From Gammaproteobacteria bacterium (GTDB taxonomy: Bacteria; Pseudomonadota; Gammaproteobacteria; Thiohalobacterales; Thiohalobacteraceae), in assembly GCA_018819175.1 (NCBI GenBank), contig JAHJQQ010000050.1, positions 62,001 through 126,000 on the forward strand: a stretch of DNA of 64,000 nt, in the 5' to 3' direction. This document shows, piece after piece, positions 17,666 to 25,681 of the stretch. The notes beneath the pieces are model-generated. The model made no database searches. It saw only the letters and a list, made by a program, of their open reading frames with translations, and was not told where the DNA came from. Both the position numbers and the translations under genes were made by a program. Position 1 is the stretch's first letter. Every line of letters starts with the position of its first letter.

Positions 17666-19153
17666 CTAGACAATGGTTGAACCGCAATGTTCAGCGGCGG
17701 ACAGACGTTCGCGCACCCGCGCGCTTCCCAATAGCGACCAGATGCGCGCCAGCTCCGGGCCGTGACGCCAAATACCACCACGCTCCGGGTCCGTCAGCTG
17801 CCCACTTAGCGCAGCGCGCAACGGCATGAATAACTCTTTCCCCTTACAACCACTCGACACCGAAAGTGCCTTGGTATAGGCCTTGAAGTCACCGGCCTCG
17901 GTCAACGCAGCCTGCGCCTGGCGGAAAAAATCCGGCCCTGCTGACTGGACAACCTGCCGGGCATCGGGATCGAAGGCATCCGCGGCCGCGTAGAGGTTAC
18001 CTGCCCAGAGATAGGCGTCCAGTGGCGTCAGGATATTCTCGCGCACGGTGTGTACAAAGCTAAGTTCAGCACCCACCGGCACTAACGCTTGGATTTGATG
18101 CCCCTCTTGATAGGTGCGTGCGGACATCCACTCCCAGAGTTCGGTGTCCGTACAACGCGCCAAGGCCTCTTTTTGCCAATGTTGCAGCTGCGCCGGGTCG
18201 TGGCGTGCCGGCGCCCGCCCCAGACGTTTGAAATCAAACTGCGCGGCCAATTCACTCAGCGGCATGAAACCATCCGCATCGTAGGTATGCCCCAAGCGTG
18301 CAAGATGATTGATCAGCGCCAGGGGAAAGATGCCCGCCTCGCGCAGTTCACGGATACTGTTGCTGCCATTGCGCTTGGATAATGGGCTGCCATCGTCACC
18401 GACGATCAGCGCAATATGCCCATACTGAGGTGCCGCAAATCCCAGCACTTCCAGGATCAGCAATTGGCGTGGCGTATTCGCCAGATGATCTTCGCCGCGC
18501 AGCACATGAGTGACCCCCATCAGCGCATCATCGAGGGCATTACAGAAGAAGAATGCCGCACTGCCGTCACCGCGGCGCACCACAAAATCACCGATGTCAT
18601 CACTGCGGAAGGATTGCGGTCCACGCACCAGATCCTCGAAGATGATGTCTCGGCCATCCGGAACCCGGAAGCGCAAGGTCGGCTTGAGGCCTTGCGCAAT
18701 TTTGGCTTGGCGTTGCTCCGGCGTCAGCCGCGCGCAGGTGCCGGGATAGCGCGGTGGACGACCCGATGCCTGCTGCACCTTGCGCGCGATACTCAGCTCT
18801 TCCGGACTGCAGAAGCAGGGATAGGCATGATCATGCTGTTCCAGCGTCTGAAAATACCGCGCATAGATCGCTGCACGCGCGGACTGTTGATAGGGTGCCG
18901 CGGCACCGCCGATGCCGGGGCCTTCCTGCCAGTCCAGCCCCAGCCACTGTAGTTCGGTCTGCAGCGCAGAGACATACTCATCACGGCTGCGTTCGGCATC
19001 GGTATCTTCAATGCGCAATAAAAAGACACCCGCCTGACCCTGTGCCACCAGGGCATTGAACAAGGCCGTACGCAGATTGCCGAGATGGATTTCGCCCGTC
19101 GGACTGGGGGCGAAGCGTGTCTTAACCGGTGTTTGTATGGGTGACTGAGTCAT
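17666..19153 (-). CDS. gltX: Glutamyl-tRNA synthetase
   Basis: Class I synthetase of 495 residues starting MTQSPIQTPVKTRFAPSPTG. HIGH-like motif IHLGN; KMSKS-like motif LSKRNGS, where many GluRS have LSKRHGA. The zinc-type region shows CFC and YPGTC, but the usual following His is Arg. Catalytic-core stretches LLRIEDTDAERSR and VLRGEDHLANTPRQ are intact, and a full C-terminal anticodon-binding domain makes it too long for the truncated GluQ enzyme. The variant motifs leave open whether it is the canonical enzyme or a second GluRS aimed at tRNA-Gln. An in-frame upstream start (19267) would add an unrelated extension. Confidence 0.92.
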   Translation of the reverse strand: MTQSPIQTPVKTRFAPSPTGEIHLGNLRTALFNALVAQGQAGVFLLRIEDTDAERSRDEYVSALQTELQWLGLDWQEGPGIGGAAAPYQQSARAAIYARYFQTLEQHDHAYPCFCSPEELSIARKVQQASGRPPRYPGTCARLTPEQRQAKIAQGLKPTLRFRVPDGRDIIFEDLVRGPQSFRSDDIGDFVVRRGDGSAAFFFCNALDDALMGVTHVLRGEDHLANTPRQLLILEVLGFAAPQYGHIALIVGDDGSPLSKRNGSNSIRELREAGIFPLALINHLARLGHTYDADGFMPLSELAAQFDFKRLGRAPARHDPAQLQHWQKEALARCTDTELWEWMSARTYQEGHQIQALVPVGAELSFVHTVRENILTPLDAYLWAGNLYAAADAFDPDARQVVQSAGPDFFRQAQAALTEAGDFKAYTKALSVSSGCKGKELFMPLRAALSGQLTDPERGGIWRHGPELARIWSLLGSARVRERLSAAEHCGSTIV

Positions 19154-19319
19154 AGCGCGGCAATGGTAACGGAAAGCCCTGATGTGGACAAAGCGACAGA
19201 CAAGGACAGAGAACCGCCTGAACGTCCTGCGCCAGACCACAACCCGGTGCGGGTAACTTTCTCGCACCGCACAAACCCTATATCATGGCGCCTCCGTGAT
19301 CGAGGGAGTGCGCCACGCC

Positions 19320-19913
19320 ATGTTTAGCCTACGTCGATTGACCCTGAGTCTGGTGCTGTTCTGCTGTTTCATCGGCGGAGCCACCGCGAATCCGTCACCA
19401 ACAGGAGCCACCACTGTGACTGTGCAGATGCAAACCAACAAGGGCCTGATTGTCCTTGAACTTGATGCCGCCAAGGCGCCCGAAACTGTCGCCAATTTCC
19501 TGGAATACGCCCGTGCCGGCTTCTACGACGGCACCATTTTTCACCGCGTCATCCCCAACTTCATGATCCAGGGCGGCGGCTTCGAGCCGGGCATGTCTCA
19601 GAAGGCTACCCGCGCCCAGATCAAAAACGAGGCCGATAACGGCCTGAAGAACGAGCTCGGCACCATTGCCATGGCGCGCACCTCGGACCCCCATTCAGCC
19701 ACGGCGCAGTTCTTCATCAACACCAAGAACAATGCCTTCCTCAATCACAGCGCACCGAACTCACAGGGTTGGGGCTATTGCGTGTTCGGTAAAGTGACCG
19801 AGGGCATGGATGTGATCCAGGCCATCGAAAAGGTCAAAACCGGCAACCGCGGCGGCCACGGCGATGTACCGCTGGAAGACGTGGTCATCGAAAAAGTCAC
19901 CGTCGTCGAATAA
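19320..19913 (+). CDS. Periplasmic cyclophilin-type peptidyl-prolyl isomerase
   Basis: 197 residues with a signal peptide (FSLRRLTLSLVLFCCFIGGATA-NP) and a complete cyclophilin domain: VANFLEYARAGFYDGTIFHRVIPNFMIQGG contains the catalytic Arg, and TAQFFINTKNNAFLNH the substrate-binding part. Closest to bacterial PpiA, so it should speed prolyl isomerization in exported proteins. GTG codons 12 and 24 bases upstream, near GAGGGA, are possible starts but would not change the mature protein. Divergent from gltX; lpxH follows within 41 bases, an arrangement also found with ppiB-lpxH in other gammaproteobacteria. Confidence 0.93.
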   Translation: MFSLRRLTLSLVLFCCFIGGATANPSPTGATTVTVQMQTNKGLIVLELDAAKAPETVANFLEYARAGFYDGTIFHRVIPNFMIQGGGFEPGMSQKATRAQIKNEADNGLKNELGTIAMARTSDPHSATAQFFINTKNNAFLNHSAPNSQGWGYCVFGKVTEGMDVIQAIEKVKTGNRGGHGDVPLEDVVIEKVTVVE

Positions 19914-19953
19914 TCAACTGGTGCCGGGGCCATCCGCGCCCCGGCCATCTCTT

Positions 19954-20685
19954 GTGACCACCACGCTATTCATTTCCGACCTGCACCTGGACGCGCGCCG
20001 CCCGGCCGTGACCCGTCTGTTCCTCGATTTCCTTGCCGATCTCGACCCGCAGCATTGTGCGGGGCTGTATATCCTGGGTGATCTGTTCGAGGCCTGGATC
20101 GGCGATGATGACGACGACGCGCATTACCAGCAGGTGCTGAGCGGACTGCGCGCAACGACTCAGCGCGGCGTGCCGATATGGGTCATGCATGGCAATCGGG
20201 ATTTTCTGATCGGTGCCGATTTTGCCCAGGCGACCGGTTGCACACTGCTGGCCGATCCCACCCTGATCAACCTTGATGGCACACCGACACTGTTAATGCA
20301 CGGCGATACGCTGTGCACGGACGATCACGAATACCTGCAGTTCCGTCAAATGGTGCGCAACCCAGACTGGCAACGCCAGTTCCTGGCCAAGCCCTTAGCG
20401 GAACGCCGCCGGATCGCCGCCGATCTGCGCGAAACCAGCCGCCAGCGTACCGGCGAGAAGCAGGCCGAGATCATGGATGTGAGTCAACTGACGGTGTTGG
20501 AAACCTTGCAGCAGCACGGCGTGACTCGGCTGATCCATGGCCATACCCACCGCCCGGCCATACACCAACTGACGTTAGGCGGTCAGCCCGCGCAACGCAT
20601 CGTACTGGGAGACTGGTACGAACAGGGCAGCCTGTTGCGGTGCGAGAATGGAACATTGCAGCTGCTCAATCTGCGCCTGCACTAA
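19954..20685 (+). CDS. lpxH: UDP-2,3-diacylglucosamine diphosphatase
   Basis: Releases UMP from UDP-diacylglucosamine to give lipid X in lipid A synthesis. All metallophosphoesterase motifs are present: ISDLHLD, YILGDLFEAWIGDDD, MHGNRDFLIG, LMHGDTLCTDD and LIHGHTHRPA. The GTG giving VTTTLFISDLHLD (243 residues) aligns with E. coli LpxH; in-frame starts further back would overlap the ppi gene. No strong ribosome site is visible, so translation may be coupled to the upstream gene. Confidence 0.95.
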   Translation: MTTTLFISDLHLDARRPAVTRLFLDFLADLDPQHCAGLYILGDLFEAWIGDDDDDAHYQQVLSGLRATTQRGVPIWVMHGNRDFLIGADFAQATGCTLLADPTLINLDGTPTLLMHGDTLCTDDHEYLQFRQMVRNPDWQRQFLAKPLAERRRIAADLRETSRQRTGEKQAEIMDVSQLTVLETLQQHGVTRLIHGHTHRPAIHQLTLGGQPAQRIVLGDWYEQGSLLRCENGTLQLLNLRLH

Positions 20686-20731
20686 AGCAGTCAGCCTGCG
20701 TGTCACTCATGCGCTGCAAGGTTGCTGGGGA

Positions 20732-21436
20732 TCACTGCAATCGCTCCTCGCTATACCCCTTAGGCACTGAGAACAACTCGGCGGCAACCGGCTGGTCACT
20801 GTGGAAATCCAGCAACGCGCGCTGCCAGCCATCCTGACGCAGCTCTAAAACAGGAAAGCCTGCCTGCAAATGCCGATCAATGGCATAAATGTAGTTCGCC
20901 ATAAAACAGGGCGTGCGATAGTCTTCCGGCGTCTTGTCCAGATCCCGGTACTGACGCGCCGCGAGCACTGCCTGCATTTCACGCAGTGCCGCAACCACAT
21001 CCGGCATCAGGCCCGGTACCACGGTCGCCTGCAGACACACCTGATCACCGCTGGAGAGTTGAAAATGACTGGCCGACTGCCCGGCGATTTTCGGCGCCTC
21101 CGGATCGGGTTGCAGTGAATCCTGCAGCGGTGGCTGCAGCGGCACCATCTCCGGCGGCTGCGACGCTTCGATCACCAGCACGGATCGTTGCTCGTGACTG
21201 ACACTGTAAATACGCTGCGTCTGACGATCGAAAAGTATGAAATCTCCATCATCATGTCCGTCATCGCTGCGTAAATAATTTTCCGTCACCAACATCCGAC
21301 TTGAATAAGGCGCAACGCCGGCCTCCTGCTCCTCCCACATCAACAGCGTAGCCTGGGCCTGTGCGGCATCCGCCGAAACAGTCGGCAGAAAACAGGTCAT
21401 GCCGCTCGCCAGCAGCCATACAAAATGTTTCATCAT
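20732..21436 (-). CDS. Exported protein of unknown function
   Basis: 234 residues with a signal peptide (MMKHFVWLLASGMTCFLPTVSADA). The mature part includes LLMWEEQEAGVAPYSSRMLVTENYLRSDDGHDDGDFILFDRQTQRIYSV, reminiscent of small periplasmic proteins that scan as DUF4412-like, but I cannot assign it. Two Cys (VCLQAT, TPCFMA) could form a disulfide. The ATG overlaps the stop of the DUF455 gene (TAATG), so the two are translated together; a second ATG immediately after is better spaced from GGAG. Confidence 0.65.
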   Translation of the reverse strand: MMKHFVWLLASGMTCFLPTVSADAAQAQATLLMWEEQEAGVAPYSSRMLVTENYLRSDDGHDDGDFILFDRQTQRIYSVSHEQRSVLVIEASQPPEMVPLQPPLQDSLQPDPEAPKIAGQSASHFQLSSGDQVCLQATVVPGLMPDVVAALREMQAVLAARQYRDLDKTPEDYRTPCFMANYIYAIDRHLQAGFPVLELRQDGWQRALLDFHSDQPVAAELFSVPKGYSEERLQ

Positions 21437-22248
21437 TACTCCACGCCCCTGTCCAGGGTCTCCAAATCATCCAATTCCTCAGCACTGAAGCCTGCCTGTT
21501 CGCGTGCAGCGCGGTGAAACGGCCCTTTCACCCTGCCCGGCAGATGCTCTTTGAGTAATGCACGGAAGGTGGTCGCAGGCGTCAGATGGCGTTGTGCACA
21601 GCTATAGTCAAACCATCGCGAACCGATGGCGACATGACCGATTTCATCGCGGAGAATAATCTCCAATATCGCGACACTTTCGGGGTCTCCGGCCTCACGC
21701 AGTCGTTCCATCATACCCGGCGTCACATCCAACCCACGCGCCTCAAGCACCCGCGGTACCAACGCCATGCGCAGCAAGACATCATGCCGGGTCTGCAAGG
21801 CCATTTCCCACAAGCCATTATGCGCAGGCAGATCGCCATAGGCGAAACCCAAGGCCTGCAAGCGATCACGTAGCAAACCGAAGTGATATGCCTCTTCGGC
21901 GGCAACTAAAGCCCAGTCACGATAATAGGCCTCCGGCATATCCGCAAACCGACACACTGCGTCCCAGGCCAGATTGATGGCATTGAACTCGATATGCGCG
22001 AGCGCATGCAACAACGCCGCCCGCCCGGCGTCACTGTGCAATCGACGTCGCGGCAGCTCTCTGGGAGCTACTAATCGCGGCAGCTCAGGTCTACCCGGCG
22101 CGTCGAGTGAGGTGCAATGCTTCTCAGGGCGGATTTTCAACTGGCCTGTTTGCAGGTCTGACCAGACGGATTGTGTCAATGCGCACTTGCGCGCCGGGTC
22201 TGGTTCCGCGAGACAGTTCAATGCTGCAGTATAGAAATCGGTTGCCAT
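21436..22248 (-). CDS. Ferritin-like DUF455 family protein
   Basis: 270 residues. Carboxylate and His ligands for a di-metal four-helix site are visible in HIEFNAINLAWDAV, VAAEEAYHFGLLRDRL and LRDEIGHVAIGSRWF, the pattern of DUF455 proteins, which are related to rubrerythrin and ferritin folds. Biochemical function of the family is not settled; some are fused to, or sit next to, tRNA-modification or redox genes. Here it is coupled to an exported protein, which is the only contextual clue. Confidence 0.82.
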   Translation of the reverse strand: MATDFYTAALNCLAEPDPARKCALTQSVWSDLQTGQLKIRPEKHCTSLDAPGRPELPRLVAPRELPRRRLHSDAGRAALLHALAHIEFNAINLAWDAVCRFADMPEAYYRDWALVAAEEAYHFGLLRDRLQALGFAYGDLPAHNGLWEMALQTRHDVLLRMALVPRVLEARGLDVTPGMMERLREAGDPESVAILEIILRDEIGHVAIGSRWFDYSCAQRHLTPATTFRALLKEHLPGRVKGPFHRAAREQAGFSAEELDDLETLDRGVE

Positions 22249-22308
22249 TATGAATAAATACGCTAACGGTTGGTTTGATAGGCCTCAAGTCAGTGCGGCC
22301 GCATCACT

Positions 22309-22394
22309 GTAGGGCGCAATAACGTAGCGTAATGCGCCGGATGTGTTTGCTAAAACATTCGGCGCATTACGGCCTTCGGCCTAATGCGCCCTAC
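22309..22394. repeat. Nested inverted repeat of the TAGGGCGCATTA type
   Basis: An 86 bp intergenic element. Outer arms GTAGGGCGCA and TGCGCCCTAC flank an inner stem in which GTAATGCGCCGGATG (22329-22343) pairs with CATTCGGCGCATTAC (22356-22370) with one mismatch. It lies between the DUF455 gene and glycerate kinase. A related but distinct element occurs at 63613-63779. Confidence 0.8.
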
Positions 22395-22483
22395 TGAACT
22401 TATGTGGGTCGAATTCAAGTCTGAGGCCACGTCCGACATTACCTTGCTATTAAACAAAACAGCATCTGTTATACGAAACCGGC

Positions 22484-23719
22484 TTATGCATGCTTAAGGG
22501 CGATCACTAAATCAGTAACATTGGTTCCCGTAGGCCCCGTCTCGAGCAGATCGCCGCAGGCCTCCAGAAAGGCGCCGGCATCCGCACGCTTAAGCGCATG
22601 AAGTGCATCAAGACCCTCTTGCTGCCCACGTGCGAGCGTACCACCGTCGATACAGGCGCCCGCGATTTCACCCGGGCCATCGCTCCCGTCGGTACCGGCC
22701 GCGAGCAGTGTTATGCGCTCATCGCCGGCAAGCTCAATCGAGGCAGCCAACGCCAGCTGCTGGCAACGCCCGCCTTGTCCAGGATGATCCGGTAACGTGA
22801 CGGTGGTCTCGCCACCCCATAGATGTACACCGGGCGCAGCATCCCGCAGCTGCAGCGCCAAATCTCGCCCGACCTCGGCAGCCTCGCCGATGAGTCGTTC
22901 GGGATATCGAAAGACTGTGAGGCCCTGTGCATCCGCCTGCGCAGTCACTGCATCCAAGGCATGATCCAACCGTGCGACGATCTGAGTTTCCACACCCGCG
23001 CAGCCGGTCTGCTCAGGCACCTCAGGCAATCCTACCAACAGCCCATTAATCCAGTCTGGCAGTTTCTCGGCGGCAATGCTGTCGGCGTAGCCCGCTGCCA
23101 GCAAACCTGAACCTATTATGCGCGGATCATCACCAGGCACATCCGAAATCAGCAAAGCACGCGCTGACCGTCCACCGAGATAATCACAGAGCTGACCGCC
23201 TTTAATGCGTGATAAACGCCGACGCACTGCATTCATTTCATCTATAGCTAAACCACTCGCCAGCAACCACTGATTGACGCGCTGCAGATCGGCCAGCATC
23301 AGACCCTCCTGCAGCACCTCAATCAGGCTGGAAGCGCCGCCCGAAATCAGAAACAACCATTCGACATCGACAGGTGCCGTCGTCATCAAGTCCAATAGCC
23401 GTTGACCCACAGCAAGACTGCGCTCATCGGGTACCGGATGGCCGGACTCGATCACCTCGACGGAGGGAGCACAATGCACCGGCGCATAACCCGGCTTGGT
23501 GACCAGTAAGGCTCGTTCGATGCGTATGACATCCTGCGCACCCGCCAGCATGCTGGCCGCCGCTTTACCGACGGCAACGGCCCACACCCTTCCCTGCAGT
23601 GGCTGCCGTTTCAGGTGTTCAGCCACGCAACGCCGGCCCTGTACTGCTTGTAGTGCACCTTGATAGAAAGCCAAGAGCAGGTCACGCGAAGATGTCGGGC
23701 TGCCAGGAAAATTATTCAT
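22484..23719 (-). CDS. Glycerate 2-kinase (DUF4147/MOFRL family)
   Basis: 411 residues. Characteristic stretches are AVGKAAASMLAGA, LFLISGGASSLIEVL, EMNAVRRRLSRIKGGQL, LISDVPGDDPRIIGSG and, in the C-terminal MOFRL domain, GTDGSDGP and GPTGTNVTDLVIAL. Members phosphorylate D-glycerate to 2-phosphoglycerate; older annotation calls them hydroxypyruvate reductase (TtuD). The protein would return photorespiratory or glyoxylate-derived glycerate to glycolysis. It is monocistronic. Confidence 0.9.
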   Translation of the reverse strand: MNNFPGSPTSSRDLLLAFYQGALQAVQGRRCVAEHLKRQPLQGRVWAVAVGKAAASMLAGAQDVIRIERALLVTKPGYAPVHCAPSVEVIESGHPVPDERSLAVGQRLLDLMTTAPVDVEWLFLISGGASSLIEVLQEGLMLADLQRVNQWLLASGLAIDEMNAVRRRLSRIKGGQLCDYLGGRSARALLISDVPGDDPRIIGSGLLAAGYADSIAAEKLPDWINGLLVGLPEVPEQTGCAGVETQIVARLDHALDAVTAQADAQGLTVFRYPERLIGEAAEVGRDLALQLRDAAPGVHLWGGETTVTLPDHPGQGGRCQQLALAASIELAGDERITLLAAGTDGSDGPGEIAGACIDGGTLARGQQEGLDALHALKRADAGAFLEACGDLLETGPTGTNVTDLVIALKHA

Positions 23720-23867
23720 AATGTTATAAGCTTACGAATCATTTAACAGGCACATCCTCAGGCTTAATATTTAGTAAAGTTTGGCCATGACAAATATCCG
23801 CTTTGACAGCACTGAATTTTGTGGCGCATTCTGGGGCCATCTACTACAGCTTTTCAGGGGGCGTGTC

Positions 23868-24218
23868 ATGAACGAATGCAGGCATCTTCTGGAAGTGTAT
23901 GAGCCTTATGGCTACGAGGGCCCCAATCCTGTGCATGTGCATGGTAGCTGTGTACTGCGCGGTCCCAACGGGGCTTCCTACTACCTGGTCAATATCGACG
24001 GGGTTATGGAACTGGACCAAACCGCGGTTATGCAGTTGCTGATCCTGCCACGCTATAACGGCGACAAGATCGAGCGCGCCAAGGAAAGCACGTGCACTGT
24101 CAATATCGCACGGGTTCTACCGGGCATCACCTTGAGTCCCGACGCCGCCTTCGCCTATACCGACATCATGCATTGGGGCGTCGGCAAAATCGTACCCTCC
24201 AATGGTAGCGCGCGTTAA
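23868..24218 (+). CDS. Conserved-looking protein of unknown function
   Basis: 116 residues from an ATG preceded by AGGGGG at 6 bases. The same frame is open back to an ATG at 23787 and a TTG at 23781, but those have no good ribosome site and the extension has rare AGG/CTA codons. The protein is soluble, with no signal peptide or membrane helix: LLEVYEPYGYEGPNPVHVHGSCVLRG, then SYYLVNIDGVMELDQTAVMQLLILPRYNGDKI. I do not recognise the family. Confidence 0.55.
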   Translation: MNECRHLLEVYEPYGYEGPNPVHVHGSCVLRGPNGASYYLVNIDGVMELDQTAVMQLLILPRYNGDKIERAKESTCTVNIARVLPGITLSPDAAFAYTDIMHWGVGKIVPSNGSAR

Positions 24219-24250
24219 CAAAGCTGCCGTTCAAATCTTGATTCTGTAAT

Positions 24251-24287
24251 CGAAGCAGGGTGAGCGAACAACGCCCACCCTGCTTCG
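24251..24287. terminator. Convergent hairpin between the 23868 gene and metZ
   Basis: A perfect 12 bp stem (CGAAGCAGGGTG with CACCCTGCTTCG, 13-base loop) lies exactly between two convergent genes, 4 bases from the metZ stop. There is no T tract on either side, so it may stabilise 3' ends or act with Rho. Confidence 0.5.
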
Positions 24288-24291
24288 CGCC

Positions 24292-25485
24292 TCAACCTGC
24301 CAGGTCATCCAGCCCACGCGCCAGATCCGCGCGAATATCCGCGATATCCTCCAGACCCACCGCGATTCGAATCAGCCCGTCGCGGATACCGGCGTCCGCC
24401 CGCTGCTCCGGCGTCAATCGTCCGTGGGTGGTGGTCGCCGGATGGGTGATGGTGGTTTTCACATCGCCCAGATTGGCCGTGATAGACAGCATGCGCGTGG
24501 CATCGACAACGCGCCAGGCATCCGCCTGACCGCCGCGGGTCTCGAAGCTGAGGATGCCACCGAAATCACGCTGCTGTTTGACTGCCAGAGCATGCTGCGG
24601 GTGTGACGGCAGGCCCGGGTAATACACACGCGCTACCGCCGGGTGCGCCTCCAGCCAGGTCGCGAGCGCCACGGCATTCGCGCTGTGCGCGCGCATCCGC
24701 AATGACAGTGTTTCCAACCCTTTCAGAAACACCCAGGCATTGAACGGGCTCATGGTCGGTCCACAGGTACGCAAGAAACCGTACACATCCTTGCCGACAC
24801 GCTCGGCATCCCCAACCACCGCCCCGCCGACACAACGCCCCTGTCCATCAAGATATTTGGTCGCCGAATGGATCACGATATCCGCGCCCAGTTCCAGTGG
24901 CTTTTGCAATGCCGGCGTGCAGAAGCAATTGTCGACCACCAACAGACAATCGTGCGCATGCGCAAGATCTGCCAGCGCGGCGATATCGCCAAGTTCCGTG
25001 AGCGGATTGGAGGGCGTCTCGATAAACAGCATGCGGGTTTCGGGTCGTATCGCCGCCTTCCAGGCATCCAAATCTGCCAGCGGTACATAACTGGTCTCGA
25101 TACCGCAGCGCCCCAGGTAGGTACTGAACAACACTGTCGTAGTACCGAACACGGCGCGTGACGACACCAGGTGATCGCCCTGCTTCAACAAGCCCAGACA
25201 GGTCGCCAGGATCGCGGACATACCCGAGGCCGTCGCCACACAGACCGCACCACCTTCGAGTGCGGCAAGTCGCTGCTCGAAGTTACGCACGGTGGGATTG
25301 GTGAAGCGTGAATAGATGTTGCCCGGCTGGGCGCCGGAGAAGCGTGCGGCCGCCTCGGCCGCGTTGGCGAAGACATAGCTTGAGGTTGGAAAAATCGGCT
25401 CCGCGTGCTCACCTTCCGCCGTGCGGTGTTGTCCGGCGCGTATCGCCAGGGTATCGAAACCGTAATCGTCTAATTCAAAATCCAT
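24292..25485 (-). CDS. metZ: O-succinylhomoserine sulfhydrylase
   Basis: PLP enzyme making homocysteine directly from O-succinylhomoserine and sulfide. 397 residues from MDFELDDYGFDTLAIRAGQHRT, a typical MetZ start, with GAGGATA about 8 bases upstream; a frame open 36 bases further back lacks a ribosome site. The PLP lysine lies in HSATKYLDGQGR, and SATSGMSA-type phosphate contacts appear as ATASGMSAILAT. It follows purF on the same strand as in Pseudomonas, but has its own promoter, riboswitch and terminator, so it is switched separately by methionine supply. Confidence 0.96.
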   Translation of the reverse strand: MDFELDDYGFDTLAIRAGQHRTAEGEHAEPIFPTSSYVFANAAEAAARFSGAQPGNIYSRFTNPTVRNFEQRLAALEGGAVCVATASGMSAILATCLGLLKQGDHLVSSRAVFGTTTVLFSTYLGRCGIETSYVPLADLDAWKAAIRPETRMLFIETPSNPLTELGDIAALADLAHAHDCLLVVDNCFCTPALQKPLELGADIVIHSATKYLDGQGRCVGGAVVGDAERVGKDVYGFLRTCGPTMSPFNAWVFLKGLETLSLRMRAHSANAVALATWLEAHPAVARVYYPGLPSHPQHALAVKQQRDFGGILSFETRGGQADAWRVVDATRMLSITANLGDVKTTITHPATTTHGRLTPEQRADAGIRDGLIRIAVGLEDIADIRADLARGLDDLAG

Positions 25486-25532
25486 GACATTATCCTCGCC
25501 ACGTCGATGACCAACAGCCATTTTCCGGGCAT

Positions 25533-25566
25533 AAAAAAACCCGCCTCCAGCGCACGCGAAAGCAGG
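25533..25566 (-). terminator. Riboswitch-linked intrinsic terminator upstream of metZ
   Basis: On the minus strand CCTGCTTTC pairs with GGAGGCGGG (G-T pairs allowed) and is followed directly by TTTTTTT. It lies 3-5 bases beyond the SAM-II aptamer and about 48 bases before the metZ start, so it can stop transcription before the gene when SAM is bound. Confidence 0.75.
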
Positions 25567-25568
25567 TT

Positions 25569-25623
25569 GCCCTCGCTTTAGCTGTATTTATTAGGCGCCC
25601 GCAAGCTGAGTCAAATTGGCGCC
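25569..25623 (-). promoter_or_regulatory. SAM-II (metA-type) riboswitch
   Basis: On the minus strand the P1 arms GGCGCC and GGCGCC flank a loop reading AATTTGACTCAGCTTGCG, followed by TAATAAATACAGCTAAAG and GAGG. This follows the published SAM-II consensus: P1, a GATTTNAC...TTGC loop, then AAATNNNGCTAAA and a G-rich end forming the pseudoknot. The position before metZ, a SAM-pathway gene, and the terminator just downstream support the call. Confidence 0.85.
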
Positions 25624-25633
25624 ATATGCCTGA

Positions 25634-25662
25634 AGACTAGATAACCGATCTGCCGCTGTCAA
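25634..25662 (-). promoter_or_regulatory. Sigma-70 promoter of metZ
   Basis: On the minus strand a perfect TTGACA (25662-25657) and TAGTCT (25639-25634) are spaced by 17 bp. Transcription would begin only a few bases before the riboswitch P1 stem, as expected for a riboswitch leader. Confidence 0.7.
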
Positions 25663-25681
25663 GCGACAGCAGCGAGCGGGA

